Shown here: positions 40,876 through 49,468 of the stretch, piece after piece
Numbering within the stretch: position 1 is the stretch's first letter
Layout of the letters: each line of letters starts with the position of its first letter
From: Flagellimonas abyssi
GTDB lineage: Bacteria > Bacteroidota > Bacteroidia > Flavobacteriales > Flavobacteriaceae
Length of the DNA stretch: 52,942 bases
Assembly (NCBI RefSeq): GCF_019457905.1
Contig: NZ_JAHZSV010000035.1
Location: 1 to 52,942 of the forward strand
Direction of reading: 5' to 3'
Notes under the pieces: model-generated
Told to the model about the DNA's origin: nothing
The model's database searches: none
The model's input: only the letters and a program-made list of their open reading frames with translations
Translations under genes and position numbers: made by a program

Positions 40876-41988
40876 ATGAATGACCATTGGTACGACATTA
40901 AAAATATTGAAACGGTTGATTCTCCATCCATCGCTCTATACCTGGAACATCTCAAGTTCAACATTGAGGAGATGGTCTCGATGGTACATGGGCAAACGGA
41001 TAGGTTGATGCCGCACATCAAGACCAACAAAATGCCGCGGGTCATGAAGCTTTTACTGGAGTCGGGAATCTCAAAATTCAAGGCTTCCACTATTTCTGAA
41101 GCAGAGATTGCTGCAGAGGCAGGGGCCACTGCTGTTCTTATTGCGCATCAGTTGGTGGGACCAAAGTTGAATCGTTTTCTACGTTTGATGGAACACTACC
41201 CAAATACAGCGTTTTCAACTTTAGTGGACAACGTGGACAGTGCGGAACTTTTGAACCAAAAAGCCGAGGAAACAGAACTTATTGCCAACATTTATATTGA
41301 TATCAACAATGGAATGGACCGGTCCGGAATCCAAATTGGTCCAAGACTGGACGAGCTCATCAACTATTTGAAAATATGCAAATCGCTCAACTTTAAAGGG
41401 CTGCACGCGTACGATGGCCACCTAAGGGATTCAGATTTTGAGGTGCGCAACCAAAAGATAGAACAAGGGGTGATGGATGTAGTGGTTTATTTTGATGCAC
41501 TAAGGATAGATTACCCCCAAGCTCAATTGATATGTGGAGGAACACCATCATTCACATCTCATTTGCTCCAAGAAAACAGAATCACCAGCCCTGGTACCTG
41601 TGTGCTTTGGGATTGGGGATATGGTGAAAAATTGACGGAACAAAATTTCAAACATGCCGCACTATTGGTTACACGAATCATTTCCAAACCCACCGAAGGG
41701 ATTATAACCGTAGATTTGGGGCATAAATCGGTGGCGGCCGAAAATCCTATTGACAAGCGCGTTAAGTTCCTCAACATTGATGACTACGAACTGCTTTCAC
41801 AAAGTGAGGAACACGGGGTGATCAAAGTAAAGGATTGGGACAAATACAAAGTTGGTGATGTCCTGTACGGCATTCCGTATCATATTTGCCCCAGTATCAA
41901 TCTTCATGATGAAGTTTCGGTTATAGAGAACGGCAAAAAAGTGGATACCTGGGAAATTACCGCCCGAAAACGAAAACTAAGGTTTTAA
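40876..41988 (+). CDS. D-threonine aldolase family PLP enzyme
   Basis: The protein has an alanine-racemase-like PLP barrel with the cofactor lysine in PHIKTNKM and the family's C-terminal metal site region HICPSINLHDEV. D-threonine aldolases cleave D-beta-hydroxy amino acids to glycine and an aldehyde, using PLP and a divalent metal. ATG 40876 (MNDHWYDI) gives 370 residues, which is normal. An upstream TTG at 40855 is less likely. It overlaps the phytase gene tail to tail by 12 bases. Confidence 0.9.
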   Translation: MNDHWYDIKNIETVDSPSIALYLEHLKFNIEEMVSMVHGQTDRLMPHIKTNKMPRVMKLLLESGISKFKASTISEAEIAAEAGATAVLIAHQLVGPKLNRFLRLMEHYPNTAFSTLVDNVDSAELLNQKAEETELIANIYIDINNGMDRSGIQIGPRLDELINYLKICKSLNFKGLHAYDGHLRDSDFEVRNQKIEQGVMDVVVYFDALRIDYPQAQLICGGTPSFTSHLLQENRITSPGTCVLWDWGYGEKLTEQNFKHAALLVTRIISKPTEGIITVDLGHKSVAAENPIDKRVKFLNIDDYELLSQSEEHGVIKVKDWDKYKVGDVLYGIPYHICPSINLHDEVSVIENGKKVDTWEITARKRKLRF

Positions 41989-42999
41989 GTCCAGCGCCTT
42001 TTTCAGGTCGTAGAAATAAAAGTTTTTTTCATCGTTCATGGCAGCGAAAAGACCATTTGGGAACGTATCGTTCAATGACACAGTGACCACATCGCAACCA
42101 TCGGTTTCCAAGGTAGATAGGTTTACGGCTTTTACAAAACTATTGTCCTTTCGGGAGAATATATTGAACTGTCCGCGCTGTTGATCGGAAACTATGATGT
42201 ACCCTTGTCCGTTGGCATATCTGGCAATGGCAATACCTTCTATATCCTCCAAGAACAGTTCACCACCGAAACAGGCCAATTCTTCATTGCCCATACTTGG
42301 TTCAGCATAATATTTTTTTACGCATTCACCTTCATCGGAATAGTATACGTAGCCCATTTCGTTGTCCACAGCTATGGCCTCGATTTCCTTTCCTCCTGTA
42401 AAACTTCCGAATTTACGAACCAAAGTAGACGATACACCTGTGCTGTCCGATCCCAGTTTATATTGATACAAATACGAACCACTTGGTCCTATCTTTCTGC
42501 CGACAATCGCATATAGGGATGAATCCTTTGGAGATTTGTACAGACTAATTCCCATGGCCAAACGTTGTTCCACATCCGTTTCATCTTCAAATACGGGAAA
42601 ACCACCACCATCGAGCGGTTTCATGTCGGGCACGGAGAACAATCTGATCTGTTGTTTTTCCCGTTCGGTAAAAGCGATTACATCAACGGCAACGGAATCG
42701 TTCAGCTGAAAGCCATATTCCAAATCTACATTGTTGGGTCTTTGGATGTTTTTGATGGATTTCTCCTCAATGATCTTACCATCAAGGTCAAAGGCATAAA
42801 CACCGCCGTTGGTCTCTTTATCGGTTCCGAACACAATACTTTTGGACGCATCGTCCGGATTGATCCAAATAGCGGGATCATCGGTGTCGTTCGGCGTTTT
42901 TTCTGTGATTATATCTGGGGCAATAGCTGGCAGTTTGCTTCCTTGATTGCACGAGGTTAATGCAACAGCAGCTATAATTGGTATAAATATTTTTCTCAT
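41977..42999 (-). CDS. Beta-propeller phytase lipoprotein
   Basis: The protein has a lipoprotein signal (IFIPIIAAVALTSC) and the beta-propeller phytase signature (TDDPAIWINPDDASKS; GTDKETNGGVYAFDLDGK), with later acidic calcium sites (EIEAIAVDNEMGYVYYSDE; EDIEGIAI). It hydrolyses phytate to lower inositol phosphates and free phosphate with calcium, probably at the cell surface or in the periplasm. ATG 42999 (MRKIFIP) gives 340 residues. It lies 93 bases after a TonB-dependent receptor on the same strand, a pairing known for phytate use. Confidence 0.92.
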   Translation of the reverse strand: MRKIFIPIIAAVALTSCNQGSKLPAIAPDIITEKTPNDTDDPAIWINPDDASKSIVFGTDKETNGGVYAFDLDGKIIEEKSIKNIQRPNNVDLEYGFQLNDSVAVDVIAFTEREKQQIRLFSVPDMKPLDGGGFPVFEDETDVEQRLAMGISLYKSPKDSSLYAIVGRKIGPSGSYLYQYKLGSDSTGVSSTLVRKFGSFTGGKEIEAIAVDNEMGYVYYSDEGECVKKYYAEPSMGNEELACFGGELFLEDIEGIAIARYANGQGYIIVSDQQRGQFNIFSRKDNSFVKAVNLSTLETDGCDVVTVSLNDTFPNGLFAAMNDEKNFYFYDLKKALDLKP

Positions 43000-43030
43000 A
43001 TTGATAATTAAGATAGGAAATGCCAGTCCC

Positions 43031-43058
43031 AAGCGCCTACCCTTATTGGCAGGCACTT
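43031..43058 (-). terminator. Possible attenuator hairpin between receptor and phytase
   Basis: aagcgcct (43031-43038) and aggcactt (43051-43058) pair at 7 of 8 positions with a 12-base loop. There is no T-run, so it is more likely an mRNA-processing or partial-termination structure that sets the receptor:phytase ratio. Confidence 0.35.
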
Positions 43059-43092
43059 GTTGTGACACCGTATATAAATATACTACCTGAAA

Positions 43093-45996
43093 TTATTTTC
43101 TAAACAAATCGTACTTTAAACCAAAGGTGAATCTTACGCTGTAAAATTCTGCTTGTTGAGTTCTTTCCTTTACGCTTTGGAAATAGCGCAGAGGCTGGTT
43201 CGTAATATTGTTCACATCGGTATAGATTCTCAAATTGTTGGTGATGGCGTAGCTGGCATTAAAATCCAAGAAAAACTGGGTATCATAATACCTGTCCTCA
43301 AAAGCATTGCCTCCTATTTCATCGATATAAGAATCCGAGAAGTTAGCGGATAGCCTGGCACTGAACCTTTTATCGGCATAGCCCAAAGAGCCATTGAACA
43401 TATTTGGAGAGGTGTTTGGCAAATCCAAATCGGTACGTTCGTCACCATCTTCGTTGCGAATACCGTCCGCACTTGAAGACAAGTAGGTGTAGTTTAAATA
43501 GATGCTAAAGTTCCTGGCAAAACCGGGCAAGAAGTCCAACTGTCTCTGGAACGATACCTCAGCTCCAAAAATAGAGGCGGAATCGCCGTTCAATGGCTGG
43601 AACACATCATAACCCGTAGTTCCAGAACCGAATGAATCATCTTCTGCTTCGGTAATGTAAGTGTAGATAAAATCGTTTATTCTTTTATAAAACAATCCAC
43701 CTGATACAATTCCAACACTTTCAAAGTAGTGCTCGGCGTTCAAATCAAAGTTCATTGAGGTAGTTGGATCCAATTCCGGATTACCTACGATAACCTCCTC
43801 GTCCTCGTTTACGATTTCCGACCTTGGAATAAGGTCCACGTAATTTGGGCGGGCCAAAGTATTTGTCCATGCAAATCGTAAAACAGTGCTGTTGTCCAAG
43901 TCATATTTAAAGTGAATGCCCGGCAATACGTTGGTATAAGAATTCTCGTCCGAAACGCCTTCAACTTCTATACTTTCTTCGATTCCTGCATCTTCGTCTT
44001 CCTCAATATAAACTACTCTGTTTCCTTCGGAGTCAAGTTTAGTATTCTCCACTCTAACACCTGCAAGTACGCTCAATTTGTCGGAAAGTTTTTGGTTGAA
44101 CATTAAATAAGCCGCCAGAACGTTCTCCTTTACCTCGAAATTCCCAGGAAGGTACTCGTCCGGCAAAGCTTCGCCATTTGTACTGTTCAAGTCGAGTGCT
44201 CCCAACCATTCTTCGCTGGCAAAGTTTCCGGCTTGGAACTTCTCTCCTGCCAAGTAATCTGGATCCGTGTAATTTTTTACGGGAACTGCGCCCAACGTTG
44301 GGTACAAATCCTCCAAATCATATTCGAAGAAATCGTTGTTTCTCAATTTGGTCTTGAAACGCCCTCTTGCTCCAAATTTGATAAATCCATCTCCCTGACC
44401 AAAAATATCGGCCGGCAACTCAAAGTTTGCAAAGAAGTTAATGTCCTCTTCTTCCGTATACTGATTTTCATTGGTAATCTCATCAAACTCAAAGTTATCC
44501 AAGTTATTAAAGTCACTTGGATCTGCGGCCGTCATTATGGGATACTTTGGGTAGCTGTTATCGTTGTTGATGATATATTCCGCTGCATAGGCGGCGTAAC
44601 GCTCGTTCAAACGTTCTTCGGATGCTTTGGCATAAGCTCCCATCCAATCAAACTTTAGATTTCCAAAAAGATGGTCACCGCCCAAAGTGTAATTCTGCAT
44701 ACGCTGGTCCTCCAATCTACGGTTTTTGTTTCTTCCCCCTGCAATTCCACCTTTGGATTCGCGCACGGCCTCAATCGGGAAACGTGTAGGAACTCCATTG
44801 GTTATGGTAAAATCCCCTTCTTCTATATCCTCGCCGTCCAATATCTCTTGGGCAAATGCAAATCGGTTCTCACGATCGTCTCTCCAGTTGTACATCGTTT
44901 TTAGGTAGATGTTGTTGGCAGCATTGATCTGATAATCAAAATTGGCAGAAAAACTTCTTCTTACTCTTTGCACCAAATAGGTGCGTTGCTCGGTAACATT
45001 GGTATACGGATTTACATCCATTTCTTCAAGAATAGGCTCGCCTTCTTCATCTTCGACCCCCGTATTGTATTCAAACTCGTTGTCCCACTCGGCTTCAATA
45101 TTATCGGAACCAAAGTCGTTATCGTTGATTGTTGCGGAGAACATGTAACCAAACTTTCCATCATTGGTACGGTCTCCCACCAAAATGGACCCGTTCCAGA
45201 TCCGCTTGTCGGTAATAAAATTTACCCCAGAACCAGCTGTAGCAGAAAGCCTAAAACCTTGTGGTGCCGTTCTGGTCACCAAGTTTACCGAACCACCCAA
45301 TGCATCGGCGTCCATATCCGGAGTTACGGCCTTGTTTACTTCAATGGTCTGGATCATATCCGAAGGAATAAGGTCCATTTGAACATTTCTGTTATCGGAT
45401 TCTGCAGAAGGAATCCTGCTTCCGTTCAAGGTAACGGAGTTTAACTGTGGAGAAAGACCACGTACGATAATGTTACGCGCCTCTCCCTGATCTACCTGCA
45501 TGGTGATGCCCGGAATACGCTTAACAGCATCACCAATGTTAGCATCGGGGAATTTTCCAATCTGGTCGGTAGAGACCACGTTGGTGATGTTCATATTATT
45601 TCTCTGCGTATTCAATGCTTTGGATTGTCCACTAAGTCCGTAAGCACTCACCTGAACTTCATCCAATTCCATATTTGAGGATTGAAGCGTAATACTCACA
45701 GGCGTGGTTTGTCCCGCACTCACACTTACTTCCTGCTCAACATCGGAGTAACCCATATAGGTTATCCTTAAGGTATAGCTCCCTTCGGGGATGCCCACCA
45801 AAGTAAATTTTCCATCAAAATTGGAAATGGCTCCTTTTACCAAGGATTCGATATACACATTGGCACCGGGAACATAGATACCGTTCTCATCGGTAATCGT
45901 ACCCTGAATATTTCCTGATTGTGCTTGGCCCATTGCAGTTCCGAGCACAAGAAACAGCGTTACAAAAAGTAGTTTTTTTAGGTTCATCAATTTCAT
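43093..45996 (-). CDS. TonB-dependent receptor, predicted phytate/inositol-phosphate uptake
   Basis: The 967-residue protein has a signal peptide (LLFVTLFLVLGTAMGQAQ), a carboxypeptidase-D-like regulatory domain (GNIQGTITDENGIYVPGANVYI to about residue 110), a plug (DQIGKFPDANIGDAVKRIPG; NIIVRGLSPQLNSVTLNG) and a barrel ending SVRFTFGLKYDLFRK. The plug style resembles the TIGR01782 group of receptors. Because phytase follows directly, it probably imports phytate or its breakdown products. A TPR/LuxR-type regulator lies upstream on the same strand, and operator-like repeats precede the promoter. Confidence 0.93.
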   Translation of the reverse strand: MKLMNLKKLLFVTLFLVLGTAMGQAQSGNIQGTITDENGIYVPGANVYIESLVKGAISNFDGKFTLVGIPEGSYTLRITYMGYSDVEQEVSVSAGQTTPVSITLQSSNMELDEVQVSAYGLSGQSKALNTQRNNMNITNVVSTDQIGKFPDANIGDAVKRIPGITMQVDQGEARNIIVRGLSPQLNSVTLNGSRIPSAESDNRNVQMDLIPSDMIQTIEVNKAVTPDMDADALGGSVNLVTRTAPQGFRLSATAGSGVNFITDKRIWNGSILVGDRTNDGKFGYMFSATINDNDFGSDNIEAEWDNEFEYNTGVEDEEGEPILEEMDVNPYTNVTEQRTYLVQRVRRSFSANFDYQINAANNIYLKTMYNWRDDRENRFAFAQEILDGEDIEEGDFTITNGVPTRFPIEAVRESKGGIAGGRNKNRRLEDQRMQNYTLGGDHLFGNLKFDWMGAYAKASEERLNERYAAYAAEYIINNDNSYPKYPIMTAADPSDFNNLDNFEFDEITNENQYTEEEDINFFANFELPADIFGQGDGFIKFGARGRFKTKLRNNDFFEYDLEDLYPTLGAVPVKNYTDPDYLAGEKFQAGNFASEEWLGALDLNSTNGEALPDEYLPGNFEVKENVLAAYLMFNQKLSDKLSVLAGVRVENTKLDSEGNRVVYIEEDEDAGIEESIEVEGVSDENSYTNVLPGIHFKYDLDNSTVLRFAWTNTLARPNYVDLIPRSEIVNEDEEVIVGNPELDPTTSMNFDLNAEHYFESVGIVSGGLFYKRINDFIYTYITEAEDDSFGSGTTGYDVFQPLNGDSASIFGAEVSFQRQLDFLPGFARNFSIYLNYTYLSSSADGIRNEDGDERTDLDLPNTSPNMFNGSLGYADKRFSARLSANFSDSYIDEIGGNAFEDRYYDTQFFLDFNASYAITNNLRIYTDVNNITNQPLRYFQSVKERTQQAEFYSVRFTFGLKYDLFRK

Positions 45997-46020
45997 TTTG
46001 GTTTACGTTAGAATGCTTTC

Positions 46021-46028
46021 CAAAACTA
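46021..46028 (-). promoter_or_regulatory. -7 promoter element (TAGTTTTG) of the receptor-phytase operon
   Basis: On the minus strand TAGTTTTG matches TAnnTTTG, about 25 bases before the receptor ATG. I see no proper -33 TTG, which would suit an activator-dependent promoter. Confidence 0.4.
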
Positions 46029-46060
46029 TGTATATCAACTCTTTATGATTTAAATTAAAG

Positions 46061-46081
46061 GGAAACAAAAAGGAAACAAAA
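46061..46081. repeat. Tandem 10-bp direct repeat, candidate activator site
   Basis: ggaaacaaaa occurs at 46061-46070 and again at 46072-46081, an 11-base period close to one helical turn. The pair lies about 45-65 bases upstream of the expected transcription start of the receptor-phytase operon, a typical place for an activator. Confidence 0.5.
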
Positions 46082-46167
46082 GTGAAAATCGATAGAAACA
46101 ATAGGGCAACAATTACGGTTTTTTTACATTGGGGTAACCTTTTTTAAAAAAGAGAGGCGATAAGCTC

Positions 46168-47757
46168 TTAAAGTTCAATCATAAAGTTGACCAACTCTTC
46201 TTTTTGGTCAATGGGCAACTTTTTTCTCAATCGGTAACGGGCCACTCTAACGCTATCTGGCGTCACCCGCAATATGGATGCTATTTCCTTTGAGGATAGA
46301 TTTAGACGCAACAACATTCCCAATCGTAATTCTGCCGGGGATAATGAATCCTCCGAAAGCATCGAAAGTTTCTTGATAAACTCTGGGTGGATCTCCTTAA
46401 AAAAAGTCATAAACTCGTCCCATTCCTGTTCCTGTTTTAGATTAAAATCTATCTCGTTGACCAGTTCCTTTATTTTGTCCGAAGTATTCATATGTTTTCG
46501 TGAGACCATATTCCGAAGCGTGTTGGACATATCGAGCAAAATCTTGTTCTTTTGGGAGAGGTGTAGGCTATATCGCGATAAAGAGGCTGCTTTTAACTGC
46601 ACTTCGCGCTGTAAGTTTTGTTCCTCAATGGCTTTTTTGTCCAACTCTGCCTTGAGCATACGGTGTTTATACTCCTGAATCTTCAACGTAGCCTTCCGCT
46701 TTCTGCCCATATAGTAAAAGAGAATTATAAAAATAACGGCTATGGCGAATAGTGCAACCCAAAGCAAATTCTGATTGGCAACACTTACCTTGTTCTGCTC
46801 CTTCAATAGTTGAATCTCTGCTTCCTTCTTATTGGTCTCATAAATGGTTTGCAGCACGTTCAATTGGTCATAATTTTGAGACCGTAGCATTTCACTGCTA
46901 TATGCTTCAGCAAGAAGCAGATGCTCGTGAGCCTTTTCAAAATTGCCCATGAGGGCGTAGTTCTTGGAAAGGTCCTTGTGTGCACTCTCCAATTGATGTA
47001 GGTCGTTCAACTCTTTAGCGAGATTCAAGGCTTTGGTTGTATGTTCCAACCCTGATTGATAATCACCTCTTTTTCGAAATGAATCACCAAGGTTGTTCAG
47101 CACATTGATTTCTTCTGTAGTTCGTGAACCTTGGAGATGGTCATAGGCCTTTTTGAAGTATTCGTACGCCAGCTCAAATTCCTCCAAATCTTCATAAACA
47201 CTTCCAATGTTTTCATTGGTAATAGCAACACCAAAGTCATCATTCTGCTTCTGAAATAAATCCAGACTACGCCTTTGGTCTTGGAGGGCTTCGTCATATT
47301 CGGATTGTTTTTCGTGGCTCGCTCCCAACAAACCTAGTGAAGTGGCCAAACCTTTATCATCTTTGAGTTGTTCTGATGCTTTTTTGGTTTCCTCAAAATA
47401 TTGTTCGGCCAATTCAAAATTGTTCAATGAAAGATATACTTTACCAATATTATTGTTGAGTGTGATGTACAGAGAATCCTCCAAATTGGACCCTAACTGT
47501 TCCAATGCAGAATTGTATTGCGCTATGGCTTCGGTATATAGGCCGAGTGTGTGATAGTACTCACCCAATTGAAGATAGGCTTGGGCGATTTGAGCCGGAT
47601 TTTCGGGATGCTTTTTTACAATCTCCAATTGACTTTGAAGTGCATTGTAAGTATCCGTAGTTTTTCTATTCGTTATAGGTACATTGGTCTGTTGTCCCGA
47701 ACCGCCCATCGGGATCAATAAACTGAACAAAAAAACAAAACCAAAAACATTTTTCAT
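46168..47757 (-). CDS. TPR-containing LuxR-type transcriptional regulator
   Basis: The 529-residue protein has a signal sequence (VFGFVFLFSLLIPMGGSG), about six tetratricopeptide repeats (to residue 310), a membrane span near 345-365 (LLWVALFAIAVIFIILFYYM), a coiled coil, and a C-terminal LuxR/GerE-like HTH (LSPAELRLGMLLRLNLSSKEIASILRVTPDSVRVARYRLRKKL split over residues 475-517). This architecture is a membrane-bound sensor-regulator common in Bacteroidota beside TonB-dependent receptor loci. It probably controls the adjacent receptor and phytase genes in response to a periplasmic signal. Confidence 0.88.
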   Translation of the reverse strand: MKNVFGFVFLFSLLIPMGGSGQQTNVPITNRKTTDTYNALQSQLEIVKKHPENPAQIAQAYLQLGEYYHTLGLYTEAIAQYNSALEQLGSNLEDSLYITLNNNIGKVYLSLNNFELAEQYFEETKKASEQLKDDKGLATSLGLLGASHEKQSEYDEALQDQRRSLDLFQKQNDDFGVAITNENIGSVYEDLEEFELAYEYFKKAYDHLQGSRTTEEINVLNNLGDSFRKRGDYQSGLEHTTKALNLAKELNDLHQLESAHKDLSKNYALMGNFEKAHEHLLLAEAYSSEMLRSQNYDQLNVLQTIYETNKKEAEIQLLKEQNKVSVANQNLLWVALFAIAVIFIILFYYMGRKRKATLKIQEYKHRMLKAELDKKAIEEQNLQREVQLKAASLSRYSLHLSQKNKILLDMSNTLRNMVSRKHMNTSDKIKELVNEIDFNLKQEQEWDEFMTFFKEIHPEFIKKLSMLSEDSLSPAELRLGMLLRLNLSSKEIASILRVTPDSVRVARYRLRKKLPIDQKEELVNFMIEL

Positions 47758-47853
47758 GGTGGGTTATTGAGCAAAAAGCAAAAGTTCAAGTACGCTTTTG
47801 ATCCTCACTCCAACATCACCATTGGGTTAATAAACCATTAAAAATTGAGGCAA

Positions 47854-47884
47854 TAAAAAAGGCCCTGCAAATGCAGGACCTTTC
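47854..47884 (-). terminator. Intrinsic terminator of rplU-rpmA
   Basis: aaggccctgca / tgcaggacctt pairs at 10 of 11 positions around a short loop. A T-run follows on the minus strand. It lies about 25 bases past the rpmA stop. Confidence 0.87.
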
Positions 47885-47908
47885 CGTATTAACTTTTATA
47901 AATCGCTG

Positions 47909-48169
47909 TTATGCTTCAAAAGGTTCGATGGAAACATAAGATTTACCACCAACTTTCTTTTCAAACTTAACCACACCATCTACCTTGGCATGCAAAGTAT
48001 GGTCTTTTCCAGCGTATACGTTTTCGCCAGGATTGTGCTTGGTACCACGTTGTCTTACAATAATGTTACCAGCTGTTGCCGCCTGACCTCCAAAAATCTT
48101 AACACCTAAGCGTTTCGATTCTGATTCTCTACCGTTTTTTGAACTACCTACACCTTTCTTGTGAGCCAT
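47909..48169 (-). CDS. rpmA: 50S ribosomal protein L27
   Basis: The 86-residue protein starts [24 protein letters not shown] and continues with [16 protein letters not shown], the L27 signature. Its flexible N-terminus reaches the peptidyl-transferase centre. It lacks the cleavable N-terminal extension of Firmicutes L27. It is downstream of rplU, 24 bases away, in the usual order. Confidence 0.98.
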   Translation of the reverse strand: MAHKKGVGSSKNGRESESKRLGVKIFGGQAATAGNIIVRQRGTKHNPGENVYAGKDHTLHAKVDGVVKFEKKVGGKSYVSIEPFEA

Positions 48170-48193
48170 GATATATAAATTTTAGTTCTTTTC

Positions 48194-48733
48194 TTATTTG
48201 CTTAACGCTTCGATCAACTCGGCCTTCTTCATGGAAGAGTAACCGGTAATTTCCTTGGCTTTTGCCATATCCCTTAATTCAGCAACAGTTTTGGAGCTCA
48301 AGTCCTCGGTTGCTTTTGGAGCCTCTTTCTTAGGTGCTTCCGCTTTTTTCTCAGCTTTTTTAGGTTCTGCTGCTGGCTTGGATTCTTCCTTTGCCTTTGC
48401 AGGAGCTGCTTTCTTGGCACCTTTTGTCAAAATTCCTTCAACAACGATCTCTGTCAAATATTGTCTGTGACCGTTCTTTTTCTGGTAACCTTTACGTCTT
48501 TTCTTTTTAAAGACGATGACCTTGTCTCCTTTTAGGTGCTTTACAACTTTGGCCTCAACAGCCGCACCATCTATGACCGGGGCGCCAATGGTTACGTTAT
48601 CACCATCTTCCAAAAGAAGAACTTTATCGAAAGTGATTTTATCACCTTCTTCTCCTTGCAAACGGTGAACGTACACTTTTTGGTCTTTAGCAACTTTAAA
48701 TTGCTGCCCTGCCATCTCTACAATTGCGTACAT
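48194..48733 (-). CDS. rplU: 50S ribosomal protein L21 with a C-terminal SAP/Rho_N-like extension
   Basis: Residues 1-103 are ordinary L21 (MYAIVEMAGQQFKV; FKKKRRKGYQKKNGHRQ). A lysine/alanine/proline-rich linker follows (about 104-143) and then a short helical domain, LSSKTVAELRDMAKAKEI and MKKAELIEALSK, that resembles Rho_N/SAP nucleic-acid-binding motifs. Normal L21 is about 103 residues, so the tail nearly doubles it. As I recall, tails like this are frequent in Flavobacteriaceae. It is first in the rplU-rpmA operon. Confidence 0.96.
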   Translation of the reverse strand: MYAIVEMAGQQFKVAKDQKVYVHRLQGEEGDKITFDKVLLLEDGDNVTIGAPVIDGAAVEAKVVKHLKGDKVIVFKKKRRKGYQKKNGHRQYLTEIVVEGILTKGAKKAAPAKAKEESKPAAEPKKAEKKAEAPKKEAPKATEDLSSKTVAELRDMAKAKEITGYSSMKKAELIEALSK

Positions 48734-48783
48734 AATGCGTTAATTAGATTAAAATTATTGCGCTTTATCAAAATTAGCGGGTG

Positions 48784-48791
48784 CAAATATA
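48784..48791 (-). promoter_or_regulatory. -7 promoter element (TATATTTG) of rplU-rpmA
   Basis: TATATTTG on the minus strand matches TAnnTTTG and lies about 50 bases before the rplU ATG in an AT-rich leader. Candidate TTG boxes upstream are not ideally spaced. Confidence 0.5.
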
Positions 48792-48828
48792 CTGCTAAAT
48801 CCTTAATCCACAAGTATTCCTCTCCAAT

Positions 48829-49284
48829 TTAACCCATAATTTTTTTGGAATTGTTGCTCGTTTTAAATAGTTGCATAAATGAAAGTGTCAAAACCAAGGT
48901 AGAGGCAAACCCCATAATGGCCACGGTAAAAAACACTATTCCTTGAAAATTCTTGTAATCATTGGACCAGGCAACCGAAAGTTTGTCCAGAAAAGCACTA
49001 TCCAATTCCGTTGCATAAAAGGCAAAAAAAATGGTGAACAACAATGTTGCGATAAAGCCAGTGGTTATACCGGCCGTGAACCCATTTCCATAACTGAAAG
49101 ACTTACCCTGTTTTATCTTGGTATATTTAATGGTCTCATAGATGCCAAAACCTGTTATTATACCATTGAACAGGCTATAAAAAACATTGGTATGCTTGCC
49201 CATTAAGGCCAAAATCAAAAAATACGCAATCAGCACAGCACTGGTGACTATGCCAAAACGAATCGGGAGAGTTAAATTTTTCAT
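48829..49284 (-). CDS. DUF4199 family membrane protein
   Basis: The protein has four membrane spans (FGIVTSAVLIAYFLILAL, SLFNGIITGFGIY, ITTGFIATLLFTIFFAFY, IVFFTVAIMGFASTLVL) and the central IKQGKSFSYGNGFTAG motif that marks DUF4199. The function is unknown. ATG 49284 (MKNLTLP) gives 151 residues. An in-frame ATG at 49305 would add seven polar residues. It appears monocistronic. Confidence 0.85.
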   Translation of the reverse strand: MKNLTLPIRFGIVTSAVLIAYFLILALMGKHTNVFYSLFNGIITGFGIYETIKYTKIKQGKSFSYGNGFTAGITTGFIATLLFTIFFAFYATELDSAFLDKLSVAWSNDYKNFQGIVFFTVAIMGFASTLVLTLSFMQLFKTSNNSKKIMG

Positions 49285-49406
49285 ATTGTATTTTTTTGAA
49301 TTCATTGTATAATTTACTGAATGTTTGCGAATTATCCCACTCTTTGAGACTAAAGACCAGGTTAAAATTTACCTGCTGCCCGAAAATATTTTATATTTAG
49401 CGTAAC

Positions 49407-49424
49407 ATCGATTGATAAATCGAT
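49407..49424. promoter_or_regulatory. Perfect inverted repeat upstream of the M16 peptidase genes
   Basis: atcgatt-gata-aatcgat is a perfect 7-bp inverted repeat with a 4-base spacer. It lies just after a -7-like tatattta and 45 bases before the ATG of the first M16 gene. It could be a repressor operator or simply a leader hairpin. Confidence 0.4.
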
Positions 49425-49468
49425 ACCAACCTCTTAGCAACATCAATTTTTAAATACTGACTATTAAA

